DNA of 49,795 bases from Nannocystis pusilla (GCF_020073745.1 NZ_JAIRAU010000053.1:1-49795), one strand, 5' to 3'; positions 32,486 through 40,805 are shown, counted from the stretch's first letter. A program made the numbers and translations. The notes: generated by a model from the sequence alone, not told the origin.

Positions 32486-32920
32486 ATGCCTACCACGCCA
32501 GAGTCCAGGGCCCGGACGCGAGCATTCGCTCGCGTGATCGGCCCGTTCGTCCTCATCGTCCCTCTCATCATCGCCATCCGCCTGCCGGCGATGGGCCACC
32601 TCGACTTCTTCGCCCTGCCGATCATCGTCTGGCTGTTCGGAGCGCTGCTGCTGTTCTGCGGGCTGCTGATCATCGCCAACCACCAGTACTGGTCGAGCGG
32701 CCCGGCGATCGCCATCTCGCTGTTCGGCTGGTTCCTCGCGCTCCGTGGCCTCGTCCTGCTCGCGGTCCCTGAGCTGATGGAGAGGGGCGTGTCCGCCTCC
32801 ATGACGATGGTGCCGGCCGCCCAGGTCGGGTTCGTCTTGCTGGCTTCGCTCGGCGCCTGGCTGACCTTCGTCGGGTGGATCTCGCGAGCCTTCGCGCCCG
32901 AGCCGGCGCCGGCACGCTGA
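32486..32920 (+). CDS. Four-helix integral membrane protein, likely TetR-regulated
   Basis: 144 residues from ATG 32486, with GAGGAG 9 bp upstream. Four hydrophobic segments are clear: VIGPFVLIVPLIIAIRL, ALPIIVWLFGALLLFCGLLII, AIAISLFGWFLALRGLVLL and VGFVLLASLGAWLTFVGWI. It has no enzymatic motif and I do not recognise the family. The strong promoter and operator-like site suggest that expression is induced when the TetR protein binds its ligand. Confidence 0.7.
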   Translation: MPTTPESRARTRAFARVIGPFVLIVPLIIAIRLPAMGHLDFFALPIIVWLFGALLLFCGLLIIANHQYWSSGPAIAISLFGWFLALRGLVLLAVPELMERGVSASMTMVPAAQVGFVLLASLGAWLTFVGWISRAFAPEPAPAR

Positions 32921-33077
32921 CCCGCTGCTCGTCGTCCTCGCGCGCTCGTGCGCGCCGCCGAGGACGCGAGGGGCGCCGACGAGTCGCGGCTGCGCACCTG
33001 CGAGCGCGGCCGCGTGCGCGGGCGTTGATTCTTGCGCGCACGCCCCGCCGCTGGCTATCGTGCCGATCGAGACTGCC

Positions 33078-33470
33078 ATGACCGACACGCGCGCCCCCAG
33101 CTTCTTCACGGTCCTTCGTCCCTGGCTCCTCGCCGTCGCCCTCGCGCCGCTCCTGGCCTGCGGCGGCGACGAGGGCAACGAGGAAGCCCCCGAGATCGAC
33201 TGTGCCGCGGCGCCGGCGCCGAAGTACTCGGAGATGTCGGCCGTGTGGGCCAAGTGCACGACCTGCCACTCCTCGACGCTGGCCGAGGGGTCCCGCGTGA
33301 ACGCGCCCGTGGGCGTCGACTTCGACACCTACGCCGGCGCCAAGGCCGAGGCGGCCATAGCGATGCACGAGGTCTACGAGGGCGCCATGCCCCCGGCCGG
33401 CCTGCCCGCGCTGACCGAGGACGAGGAGCAGCAGCTGTACCGCTGGGCCAGCTGCGGCACCCCGGAGTGA
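33078..33470 (+). CDS. Lipoprotein with a single c-type heme site
   Basis: 130 residues from ATG 33078; an in-frame GTG lies at 33060. The signal peptide ends in lipobox PLLAC (Cys 28). After an acidic linker the domain has one CTTCH motif at 60-64 and a likely distal methionine in EGAMPPAGLP, followed by EEQQLYRWASCG. The layout is that of small monoheme cytochrome domains common as anchored proteins in myxobacteria. It is probably a periplasmic or outer-membrane electron carrier; the partner is unknown. Confidence 0.75.
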   Translation: MTDTRAPSFFTVLRPWLLAVALAPLLACGGDEGNEEAPEIDCAAAPAPKYSEMSAVWAKCTTCHSSTLAEGSRVNAPVGVDFDTYAGAKAEAAIAMHEVYEGAMPPAGLPALTEDEEQQLYRWASCGTPE

Positions 33471-33482
33471 GCGGTCCTGGGG

Positions 33483-33539
33483 GACATGCCCCCGAGAGCA
33501 TATCCTTCACGACATGCTCCCCGGAGCATGTCCGAGAGC
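33483..33539. repeat. Four-unit 14-bp array between the cytochrome and gdx genes
   Basis: Triplets ATG/ATA at 33486, 33500, 33514 and 33528 are in exact 14-bp steps. The array fills the gap between convergent stops (33470 and 33540). Confidence 0.9.
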
Positions 33540-33878
33540 TCAGGCCGGCCCGCTGCTGAACTTGAGCCCGACGATCGCGACCACCAGCATCGTCAGGAAC
33601 AGCACGCGCAGCGGCGCGACCGGCTCGCCGAACAGCAGCATCCCGCCGAGCGCCGCGCCTGCGGCGCCGATGCCGGTCCACACCGCGTAGGCGGTGCCGA
33701 TCGGCAGCGACTTGCTGGCCTGGGCGAGCAGGACGAAGCTGGCGACCAGGGCGACGACCGTGACCCCGGTCGCCAGCGGCTTGCCGCGGAAGTCGAAGCC
33801 GTCGCTCCACTTCAGACCGAGGGCCCAGCCGACCTCGAGCAGGCCGGCGACGACGAGAACCATCCACGCGGTGGACAT
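33540..33878 (-). CDS. gdx: Guanidinium exporter (SMR family, Gdx/SugE type)
   Basis: 112 residues from ATG 33878, with AAGGAG at 33888-33893. It is a four-helix small multidrug-resistance protein. The essential membrane Glu is at about 15 (LLEVGWALGLKWSDGF). The Gdx-type signature KSLPIGTAYAVWTGIGA is complete, which separates guanidinium exporters from EmrE/QacE drug pumps. It exports guanidinium in exchange for protons in the inner membrane, as an antiparallel dimer. The guanidine-III riboswitch directly upstream confirms the assignment. Confidence 0.95.
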   Translation of the reverse strand: MSTAWMVLVVAGLLEVGWALGLKWSDGFDFRGKPLATGVTVVALVASFVLLAQASKSLPIGTAYAVWTGIGAAGAALGGMLLFGEPVAPLRVLFLTMLVVAIVGLKFSSGPA

Positions 33879-33893
33879 GACGATGCGCTCCTT

Positions 33894-33938
33894 CCGCGTC
33901 GTCTTGTCCTCACCGGGTACGGCGCACCTCGTCCGGGC
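33894..33938 (-). promoter_or_regulatory. Guanidine-III (ykkC-III) riboswitch
   Basis: The minus strand reads CCGGACGAGG, TGCGCCGTAC, CCGGTGAGGA, CAAGACGACG in succession. This matches the known guanidine-III aptamer almost base for base, including the CCGG/CCGG pairing that forms the H-type pseudoknot and the conserved ACGAGG and GGACAAGACG. It ends 1 bp before the AAGGAG of gdx. Guanidinium binding is expected to free the ribosome-binding site and switch the exporter on. The rest of the leader to 34046 holds one 14-bp repeat unit (34014-34028). Confidence 0.92.
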
Positions 33939-34046
33939 TCGCAGCGCGAGCGGAATTCACTGTAGCCGCCCCGGCGGCGTCCGCCCGCCCCGCTCGCGTG
34001 AGGCAACTCTGACCTGTCTTTTCGTTCAGAGGCCGCCGCGGGCGCC

Positions 34047-35090
34047 TCAGCCGGGCGGCATGAAGTTCTCGCAGGCCTGGTCGATCACCGAGATCGCGTC
34101 GTGGAAGAACGGCTGGAACGAGTCGGCGCAGATCTGGCCGATGCTGCCGTAGGTGAACATCTCGGCGAAGTCGATGATGCGGTGGGCGACCTCGGCCGCG
34201 CTGGCGCACTCGGGGTTCTCGGGGCCGATCAGCGCCAGGGTGACGATGTTGGTCTCGACCCCGCCCTTGAGCGCCACGATCTCGGCGAACCAGTCGGGTG
34301 GGTCGCCGCTCGAGCCGTCCTCTTCCTCGTCGGTGATGATCACGAGCACCAGCAGCGCGTCTTCGCGGACGAAGCCCTCGTTGCACTGGCCGGGCTGCGC
34401 CAGATCGGGCCCGAGCGCGCGCAGGGCCGCCTGCAGCGGCTTCTCGTTGCTGTCGCCCGAGGTGCCGACCTGGGCGGCGCAGGCGAAGCGGGTCGCGAGG
34501 TCGTCCTGCTCGGTCATGAAGCGCAGCCCGCTGACGTAGGGGCCGCAGTAGGCGTTGCTCGAGTTGCTGCCGTCGGTCTGGGTGATGAGCCCTCCGAGCA
34601 CGCCGTCGCACGGGTTCTCGTTGCCGTCGTACTTGTCGGTCGAGACCACGCCGATGTGCAGGCTCTCCGCGTCCTCGAGCTGCAGCTGGATCTCCTCGAC
34701 GAAGCCGGGGAAGCTGGCGACCAGGTTGTCCTGCTCGTCCTTCATGCTCGCCGAGTTGTCGACCACGAACAGCAGGTCGACCTTGAGGCAGGCCTTCGGC
34801 TCGGGCGGGGGGCCGCCGTCGGGCGTCTCGCCGATGTCGAACTTCGGCCCGGCGCCGCCGCTGGTGTCGTCGACCGCGCTGGCCTCGCTGGTCGCCGGCG
34901 CGGACGTGGCGTCGGTCGTCGCCTCGGTCGTCGTCGGCGCCTCGGAGGTCGTCGGCGCGTCGCCGCTCGGGGTCACCGTCATCACGCCCGAGATGATCGC
35001 GGCGGTGGCGGAGTCGCGGCGGCCGCCGTCGTCGGAGCAGCCCGCGAGCGCGAGCGAGGCGAACATGGCGAGGGCCGCGGCACGGGTCAT
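34047..35090 (-). CDS. von Willebrand A-domain lipoprotein
   Basis: 347 residues from ATG 35090. The signal peptide ends in lipobox LAGC. A Ser/Thr-rich linker (about 45-95, with TTSEAPTTTEATTD) is typical of surface lipoproteins in this family of bacteria. A vWA domain follows: MIDAS motif DNSAS at about 112, then HIGVVSTDKYDG, VIITDEEED, NIVTLALIGP, and four or more cysteines that may form disulfides. It is probably an outer-membrane, metal-dependent adhesion or scaffold protein. The 244 bp upstream to egtD show no gene. Confidence 0.8.
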   Translation of the reverse strand: MTRAAALAMFASLALAGCSDDGGRRDSATAAIISGVMTVTPSGDAPTTSEAPTTTEATTDATSAPATSEASAVDDTSGGAGPKFDIGETPDGGPPPEPKACLKVDLLFVVDNSASMKDEQDNLVASFPGFVEEIQLQLEDAESLHIGVVSTDKYDGNENPCDGVLGGLITQTDGSNSSNAYCGPYVSGLRFMTEQDDLATRFACAAQVGTSGDSNEKPLQAALRALGPDLAQPGQCNEGFVREDALLVLVIITDEEEDGSSGDPPDWFAEIVALKGGVETNIVTLALIGPENPECASAAEVAHRIIDFAEMFTYGSIGQICADSFQPFFHDAISVIDQACENFMPPG

Positions 35091-35334
35091 ACCGCGACGG
35101 TAGGTCAGCCCCGCGGACCGCTCAAGAGCACCGGCCCGGCGGGCAGGTGCGCGGTCGAACTGAGGATCTCGGGTCGTCGCCGACGACGCGCTGCAGGCGT
35201 GCACCGCGAACCGTCGACGAACGCCGTCCCCGGCGCGACCGCGACGCTGCGGTGCTCGGGGTGTGCCCGACGGTCGCCTCCGGTCTCGCCGCGCGAGCGA
35301 CGACGACCTCTGCGGGGTCGCGAGGCCGCGCCGG

Positions 35335-36300
35335 TCAGGCCGCGCGGCGGACCAGGTGGACCACCGCGAAGCGGGCGGCGTCGTCGGTCCACGCCTGGGT
35401 CAGCGTCAAACCTGCACTGGAGGACATGTCCGAAAAGCCATCCAGCGTGTACTTGTGCGACAGCTCGGTCAGGATCGACTCGCCGGCGCGGAAGCTGAAG
35501 CTGCGGCCGCCGACGCCGACGACCTGGTCGATCTTGCTGACCAGGTGCATCTCGATGCGGCTGGCGGCCTCGTTGAAGACGGCGCGGTGGGAGAAGCGGC
35601 CGGGCTGGAACTCGCCGTCGAGCTCGCCGTTGATCCGGTGCAGCAGGTTGAGGTTGAACGCCGCCGTGACCAGGTCGCGGTCGTTGTAGGCGGCCTCGAG
35701 CACCTGCCGCGACTTGACGAGGTCGATGCCGATGAGGGCGCCGTCGCAGCCGGGGGCACGGGCGATCTGGCGCAGCAGCGCGGTCGCGTCGTGCGGCTCG
35801 AAGTTGCCGATCGTCGAGCCGGGGAAGTACACGAGGCTGCGGCCGAGCGCCCCGAGCGGCAGCGAGAACGGGCGGGTGAAGTCGGCGTGGAGCGGCTGCA
35901 CCTTGAGCTTGGGGTAGTCGCGGGCGATCGCCGCGCTGGCGGCCAGCAGCGGCCCGCGCGACACGTCGACCGGCACGTAGGCGCTGGCGTCGAGGTGGTC
36001 GAGCAGCAGGCGGGTCTTGATGCTGGCGCCGCTGCCGTACTCGACGATGATCCGGCGCGGGCCGACGGCGGCCGCCATCTCCATCGCGTGGTCGCCGAGG
36101 ATCTCGATCTCCGCGCGGGTCAGGTAGTACTCGGGCGTGTCACAGATCGCCTCGAACAGCCGCGAGCCGCGGGCGTCGTAGAAGTACTTGGACGGCAGGC
36201 GCTTGGCCGGGCGCGACAGACCCTCGAGCACATCGGCGAGGAACCCGTCGGCCGGCGCCTGCGTCGCCTCGTCGAGCGTGCGTGCAACCGGTCGCATCAT
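35335..36300 (-). CDS. egtD: L-histidine N-alpha-methyltransferase (ergothioneine synthesis)
   Basis: 321 residues, exactly the usual EgtD length, from ATG 36300, which overlaps the egtB stop. It trimethylates histidine to hercynine with SAM. Motifs: RLPSKYFYDARGSRLFEAIC, PEYYLTRAEIEIL, the SAM loop VEYGSGASIKTRLLL, YVPVDVS, FPGSTIGNF, and the C-terminal substrate-binding MHLVS and FRAGESILTELSHKY. The C-terminal DGFSDMSSSAGL is encoded by three repeat units (35412-35440), replacing the usual short loop near the C-terminus. Confidence 0.95.
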   Translation of the reverse strand: MMRPVARTLDEATQAPADGFLADVLEGLSRPAKRLPSKYFYDARGSRLFEAICDTPEYYLTRAEIEILGDHAMEMAAAVGPRRIIVEYGSGASIKTRLLLDHLDASAYVPVDVSRGPLLAASAAIARDYPKLKVQPLHADFTRPFSLPLGALGRSLVYFPGSTIGNFEPHDATALLRQIARAPGCDGALIGIDLVKSRQVLEAAYNDRDLVTAAFNLNLLHRINGELDGEFQPGRFSHRAVFNEAASRIEMHLVSKIDQVVGVGGRSFSFRAGESILTELSHKYTLDGFSDMSSSAGLTLTQAWTDDAARFAVVHLVRRAA

Positions 36301-37535
36301 GCATCCTTGGTGAGACGGATCCCGGTGAATGGCCACCGCGCCCGCGGCGGAAAGAAATTGCGGTAGCTGGCACGCAAATGATCCCGCGGGGAAGCGCAGG
36401 AACCGCCGCGCAGGACCATCTGATTCGACATGAACTTGCCGTTGTATTCGCCGAGCGCGCCCTCGGGCGGTCGATAGCCGGGATACGGCAAGTACGCGCT
36501 CGCGGTCCACTCCCATACGTCGCCGAACAATTGCGTCGGCGCGGCGCGTCCGGGCGGCGGCGGGTCCGCGGCCGTCGGATGCAGCCGGCCCGACTCGACG
36601 AAGTTGCCGGCGACCGCGACGCCCTCGGCCATCGCCTCCCACTCGAACTCGGTCGGCAGGCGGGCGCCGGCCCAGCGGGCGAACGCGTCGGCCTCGTAGT
36701 GGCTGACGTGGACCACCGGCGCGTGCGGGTCGAGCGGGCGCGGGCCGCCGAGCGTCATCTCGTACGCTGTCCCTTCGGACATGTACCAGTACAGCGGCGC
36801 CGTCCAGCCCTCGGCCTGCGCCAGGGCCCAGCCGTCCGACAGCCACAGCGCGCTGCGGCGGTAGCCGCCGTCGGCCACGAACTCGGCGTACTCGCCGTTG
36901 GTCGTGCAGCGCGAGGCGAACGCATACGGCCGCAGCAGCGTCTGGTGGCGCGGGCCCTCGTTGTCGAAGTGGAACCCGTCGCCGGCGTGGCCGACCTCGC
37001 GCACCCCCGTCGGGCCCGGGCACCAGCGCAGGGGCGGCGCCTCGCGACTCGACGGCGCCGCCGCGTCCGCCCGCAGCGCCGGCTGCAGCGGGTTCTGGGC
37101 GAACAGGTGGGCCAGGTCCATCAAGATCAGCTCTTGATGCTGCTGCTCGTGCTCGAGCCCGAGGCGCACGCGCTCGCCGAGCCACGGCGGCCCGCCGCGG
37201 GCCAGCAGCGCGGCCATCGCCGCGTCGACGTGGGCCCGGTACTGCGCCACCTCGGCCAGCGTCGGCCGCGACAGCAGCCCGCGGCGCGGGCGGGCGAACT
37301 GCGGGCCCACGCTCTCGTAGTAAGAGTTGTAGAGCGACGCGAAGGCCGGGTGAAACGGCCGGTAGTCGGCCTGCGCCGGCCCGAGCACGAAGGTCTCGAA
37401 GAACCACGTGGTGTGCGCCAGGTGCCACTTGGCCGGGCTCGCGTCGGGCATGCTCTGGACCACCAGGTCCTCGCCCGGCAGCCCGGCGACCAGCAACTCG
37501 GTCGCGGCCCGGACCCGCGAGTAGTCGGCGCGCAC
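36297..37535 (-). CDS. egtB: Hercynine oxygenase / sulfoxide synthase
   Basis: 412 residues from GTG 37535, directly after the upstream stop, with GGGAGG about 7 bp ahead. It is a non-heme iron enzyme that joins hercynine to a thiol donor with O2. The DinB-like N-terminus has WHLAHTTWFFE (His 41), and HEQQH at 129-133 gives the other iron ligands. The C-terminal formylglycine-enzyme-like domain has RLPTEFEWEAMAEG, FGDVWEWTASAYLPYPGY and LRGGSC. Whether the thiol is cysteine or gamma-glutamylcysteine cannot be read here. EgtC and EgtE are not nearby. A repeat unit at 36767-36781 falls in a loop. Confidence 0.95.
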   Translation of the reverse strand: MRADYSRVRAATELLVAGLPGEDLVVQSMPDASPAKWHLAHTTWFFETFVLGPAQADYRPFHPAFASLYNSYYESVGPQFARPRRGLLSRPTLAEVAQYRAHVDAAMAALLARGGPPWLGERVRLGLEHEQQHQELILMDLAHLFAQNPLQPALRADAAAPSSREAPPLRWCPGPTGVREVGHAGDGFHFDNEGPRHQTLLRPYAFASRCTTNGEYAEFVADGGYRRSALWLSDGWALAQAEGWTAPLYWYMSEGTAYEMTLGGPRPLDPHAPVVHVSHYEADAFARWAGARLPTEFEWEAMAEGVAVAGNFVESGRLHPTAADPPPPGRAAPTQLFGDVWEWTASAYLPYPGYRPPEGALGEYNGKFMSNQMVLRGGSCASPRDHLRASYRNFFPPRARWPFTGIRLTKDA

Positions 37536-38507
37536 TCAGAACCTCCCGCCGAGCGCGACCCCGAAGCCCTGTCCCGAAGGACCTGCCCCGAGGTGCAGGC
37601 GCGCGCGGCGGGCCGTCGCCCGGCCCTGACCTACGTCCTGGCGCTCGAGCTGCTTGAGCTCGGCGCGCGAGCTGAGCGCGTCGACGGCCATGAACGCCGA
37701 GCCGGCCAGGCCCAGGCCGCCCGCCAGGCTGGTGATGCCGACGAACTGCAGCGGCTCCTTCTCGCCGTACTGACCGATCAGCCACAGCGTGCTGAACACC
37801 ACAGCGCAGCCGTAGAGGGCGTAGCCGAGGCCGCGGGCCCACAGCTTGCCGCGCACCCGCAGGTCGCGGCCGGTGCTGGCGCCGCCGATGGCGACGATCG
37901 GCGTGCCGAGCAGCGTCGTCGTCAGGCCGAGGCCGGCGTACATGAAGTGCTTCATGCCGTAGTCGCCGGGGTCGGTCTTGCCGGCCCGGCCGGCGTCGTA
38001 GAGCACGCCCATCAGCATGCCGACGGCCGAGAAGCCGACGCCGACGCCGGCGCCGACGCGGGCCCACTCCGAGGGCGTCGACTCGCGGCCTTCGGCGCAC
38101 TCCCACGAGTTCTCGTGGACCGCGGTGACGGCCGCCAGCGGGGCCTGCTGCGCCCCGTTCTTCGGGTGGGTGTAGAACACCGCCGACTTGTCGGCGCGGG
38201 TGAAGGTGACGCACTCGCGCCCGGCCGTGCCGAAGATCATCAGCACCCGCCGCCCGCCCAGCCGCTGCCACTGCGCGTCGGTCAGCGGCGCCGGGTAGTA
38301 GCGCGGCATGTCGTCGACCGCGGCCGACGAGTCGCCGGCCACCGCGGTGTGGATCAGCGTGACCTGTCCGGAGGGCAATGCCCTGGGAGACATGTCCCCC
38401 GAGCCATGTGATTCCTCGACGGCGACCGCCTCCGGCCCGGCGTACGCGCGCGAGCCGGCGGGCGGGGTGAAGGCGAGCGACACGACGGCGAGCGCGGCGA
38501 GCACCAT
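37536..38507 (-). CDS. Exported membrane protein of unknown function with repeat-derived segments
   Basis: 323 residues from ATG 38507. The signal segment is VLAALAVVSLAFTPPAGSRAYA. About four hydrophobic segments follow in the second half (VGVGFSAVGMLMGVLY, GLGLTTTLLGTPIVAIGG, LGYALYGCAVVFSTLWLIG and GITSLAGGLGLAGSAF). Residues about 34-50 (SHGSGDMSPRALPSGQVT) are encoded by four exact 14-bp repeat units (38364-38406), and the C-terminal GAGPSGQGFG by two more (37569-37583). It lies between murF and egtB, probably in one transcript (10 bp and 0 bp gaps). I do not recognise the family. Confidence 0.65.
   Translation of the reverse strand: MVLAALAVVSLAFTPPAGSRAYAGPEAVAVEESHGSGDMSPRALPSGQVTLIHTAVAGDSSAAVDDMPRYYPAPLTDAQWQRLGGRRVLMIFGTAGRECVTFTRADKSAVFYTHPKNGAQQAPLAAVTAVHENSWECAEGRESTPSEWARVGAGVGVGFSAVGMLMGVLYDAGRAGKTDPGDYGMKHFMYAGLGLTTTLLGTPIVAIGGASTGRDLRVRGKLWARGLGYALYGCAVVFSTLWLIGQYGEKEPLQFVGITSLAGGLGLAGSAFMAVDALSSRAELKQLERQDVGQGRATARRARLHLGAGPSGQGFGVALGGRF
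38362..38410. repeat. Four-unit 14-bp array in frame in a membrane-protein gene
   Basis: Triplets CTG 38364, ATG 38378, ATG 38392 and ATG 38406 are in exact 14-bp steps. They are translated on the minus strand just after the signal peptide. Confidence 0.85.
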
Positions 38508-38516
38508 GCCGACAGT

Positions 38517-39920
38517 CTACACGGCCTTGGGCGGCGCCTGCAGCAGGGCCTCGACGACCCGCTCGAGCCGCATGCCCCGGCTGCCCTTGACGAGCAGGGC
38601 GCCCGGTCGCTCGGCGAAGGTGGCGCGGACGGCAGCGACGAGGTCGGAGACGCAGAGCCCGGCGTGCCACGAGGCGATGCCCCCGGCCTTGGCCGCCTCG
38701 GCGGCCGCCTGGGACAGCGTGCCGAAGGTGAACAGCGCGTCGAGCCCCAGCGCGGCGGCCAGGCGCCCGACCTCGGCGTGCAGCTCCGGCCCGCGCTCGC
38801 CCAGCTCGAGCATGTCGCCGATCACCGCGGCCAGCGGCCCCGGCCGTGACGGACGCAGCGCCGCGAGGCTGTGCAGCGCCGCCGTGACCGACCCGGGGTT
38901 GGCGTTGTAGTTGTCGGCGATGAGGAGGTGGTGCTCGTCGAAGTGGAGCACCCGGCCGCGATCTCCGACCGGCTGGACCGCCTCGAGCGCCTCGATCATC
39001 GGCCCGACCGGGCAGTTCAGGTGGATCCCCACCGCCAGGGCCGCCGCCGCGTTGCGGGCGTTGTGGGCCCCGAACACCCGCAGGCTCAGGCGGATCTCCT
39101 CCTCCGAGCCGTCGCGCAGGCGCAGGCGCAGCGTCGCGTGGGTGCGCTCGTCGAGCTCGACCCCGACGATGCGCACCGCCGACTCCGAACCTTCCCCGAA
39201 GCGCAGGATCGAAAGGCCAGGTGGGAAGTGCGGCGGGAGCAGCGGCTCGTCGTCGGGGACCACCGCGACCCCGCCGGGTCGGACGTGGCGCAGGGGCTCG
39301 GCCTCGGCGGCGGCGATCGCCTCGAGGCTGCCCATGAACTCGAGGTGCTCGAGCGCGACGCTGGTGATGACCGCGACGTCCGGGCGCACCAGCGCGGCCA
39401 GGCGCTCGTTCTCCCCCGGCGCGCTCATCCCCAGCTCGAGCACGATCGCCTCCGGGTGGTCGGGCCCGCCCAGCAGCGACAGCGGCACCCCGAGGTGGTT
39501 GTTGAGGTTGCCGCGGGTCGCCAGCACGCTCCCGTGGGCGCTGCGCAGCACCGCCTCGACCAGCGCGCGCGTGGTCGTCTTGCCGTTGCTGCCGGAGATC
39601 GCCACCACCGGTCCGCGGCAGCGGTCGCGCGCGGCGCGGCCCAGCAGCGTGAGGGCGGCGAAGGTGTCGGCGACCTCGATCACCGAGACGGTGGGGTCGT
39701 CGGGCATCGGTCGCGAGGGCGCCTGCAGGACCGCCGCCGCGCCGGCCCGGATCGCGTCGGGGATGAAGTCGTGGCCGTCGCGGGCGGCGACGATCGGCAC
39801 GAACAGGCCGCCGGGCACGGGGTCGCGGCTGTCGACGAAGGCGCCGCGGATCTCGCGTGAACCGGCGCGGAGGAGTCGTCCGCCGGTCGCAGCGGCCAGG
39901 GTCTCGGGGGTGAAGTGCAC
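38517..39920 (-). CDS. murF: UDP-N-acetylmuramoyl-tripeptide--D-alanyl-D-alanine ligase
   Basis: 467 residues from ATG 39920. It adds D-Ala-D-Ala to complete the peptidoglycan precursor. Mur-ligase features: VDSRDPVPGGLFV near residue 29, ATP loop SGSNGKTTT at 110-117, NLNNHLGVPLSLL, ELGMSAPGE, TSVALEHLEFMG, IADNYNANPGS and VIGDMLELG. It is intact and of normal length. It stands away from murE and from rsmH-ftsL-ftsI although all are on the same strand, unlike the compact dcw cluster. It is followed after 10 bp by the membrane protein and then egtB-egtD. Confidence 0.95.
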   Translation of the reverse strand: MHFTPETLAAATGGRLLRAGSREIRGAFVDSRDPVPGGLFVPIVAARDGHDFIPDAIRAGAAAVLQAPSRPMPDDPTVSVIEVADTFAALTLLGRAARDRCRGPVVAISGSNGKTTTRALVEAVLRSAHGSVLATRGNLNNHLGVPLSLLGGPDHPEAIVLELGMSAPGENERLAALVRPDVAVITSVALEHLEFMGSLEAIAAAEAEPLRHVRPGGVAVVPDDEPLLPPHFPPGLSILRFGEGSESAVRIVGVELDERTHATLRLRLRDGSEEEIRLSLRVFGAHNARNAAAALAVGIHLNCPVGPMIEALEAVQPVGDRGRVLHFDEHHLLIADNYNANPGSVTAALHSLAALRPSRPGPLAAVIGDMLELGERGPELHAEVGRLAAALGLDALFTFGTLSQAAAEAAKAGGIASWHAGLCVSDLVAAVRATFAERPGALLVKGSRGMRLERVVEALLQAPPKAV

Positions 39921-40096
39921 GCAAGACCGTTAGCACCCCGACGCGTCGGTGCGCCACTCCCCGGCTCGGCCCGCCGCGGGGCCCGCGCAGAGGCCGCTCG
40001 GAGGTCGCGGGCTCCAGACACCGGGGCGAGCCGGCCGCACGGAGCCGGGTCGGCGCGCGAGGTCGCGGCGACCGCCGACCCGCGCACGCCCATCAC

Positions 40097-40128
40097 ATGT
40101 CGCAACGGACATGTCCGATCGGTCTGGT
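40097..40128. repeat. 14-bp repeat units in the murF/HNH divergent region
   Basis: ATGTCGCAACGGAC at 40097 is followed by ATGTCCGATCGGTCTGG at 40111, an exact 14-bp step. The rest of 39921-40286 shows no gene and should contain the two divergent promoters. Confidence 0.75.
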
Positions 40129-40286
40129 GCTCCGGCGCTCCGCCGCCCCGTCGCCGGCGCGGCGGCTCTCGCTCGCCTTCGCCCGCGCGCGGGCGCGGCG
40201 CGGCGCCGCGCGCCTGCGTCGCAGCCGTCACGGGCCCGTGGCCGCGTCGCCTCCGGGTCATGCTAGCCTCGTGGATGGGTAACCCC

Positions 40287-40796
40287 ATGCACACGCTGGT
40301 CCTCGATCCCGGCTTTTTGCCGATCAAGGTCATCTCGTGGCGGCGTGCCCTGTGCCTGAGCTTCCTCGCCAAGGTCGAGGTCATCGCCAGCTACGAGCGG
40401 GAGGTCCGGACGGTCAGCGCCAGCTACCCCACCCCCTCGGTCGTCCGCCTCTTGCACGCGGCGCGCCCGGGTCCGCAGGTGGTCCGGTTCTCGCGCAAGA
40501 ACGTGTACCTCCGCGACAACCACCGCTGTCAGTACTGCGGCGTCCAGTACAGCGACCACGAGCTGACCCTCGACCACGTGGTCCCGCGCGTCGACGGCGG
40601 CAAGACCACGTGGACCAACGTCGTCACCGCCTGCGCCGCCTGCAACCGCCGCAAGGGCGGCCGCACCCCCGAACAGGCCGGCCTGCCGCTGCGCACCCGC
40701 CCCGCGCGGCCGAAGTGGACCCCGCTGACCCTGGCCCAGCGCCTGCCGATCCACGATGTCCCCGAGTCGTGGCGCGCCTGGCTCGGCGCCGCGTGA
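40287..40796 (+). CDS. HNH endonuclease-family protein
   Basis: 169 residues from ATG 40287; ATG 40275 and 40260 are in-frame alternatives. The N-terminal part (MHTLVLDPGFLPIKVISWRRA) is the usual lead of the small HNH family widely found in bacterial chromosomes. The nuclease core has CQYCG (81-85), LTLDHVVPRVDGG with the metal-binding D-H at 96-97, TNVVTACAACNRRKGGRT with the second CxxC (116-119), and the family Asn. These four cysteines bind structural zinc. The in vivo role of this family is not established. It is not next to restriction, phage or intron genes. Confidence 0.9.
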   Translation: MHTLVLDPGFLPIKVISWRRALCLSFLAKVEVIASYEREVRTVSASYPTPSVVRLLHAARPGPQVVRFSRKNVYLRDNHRCQYCGVQYSDHELTLDHVVPRVDGGKTTWTNVVTACAACNRRKGGRTPEQAGLPLRTRPARPKWTPLTLAQRLPIHDVPESWRAWLGAA

Positions 40797-40805
40797 GCGC
40801 GCCGA

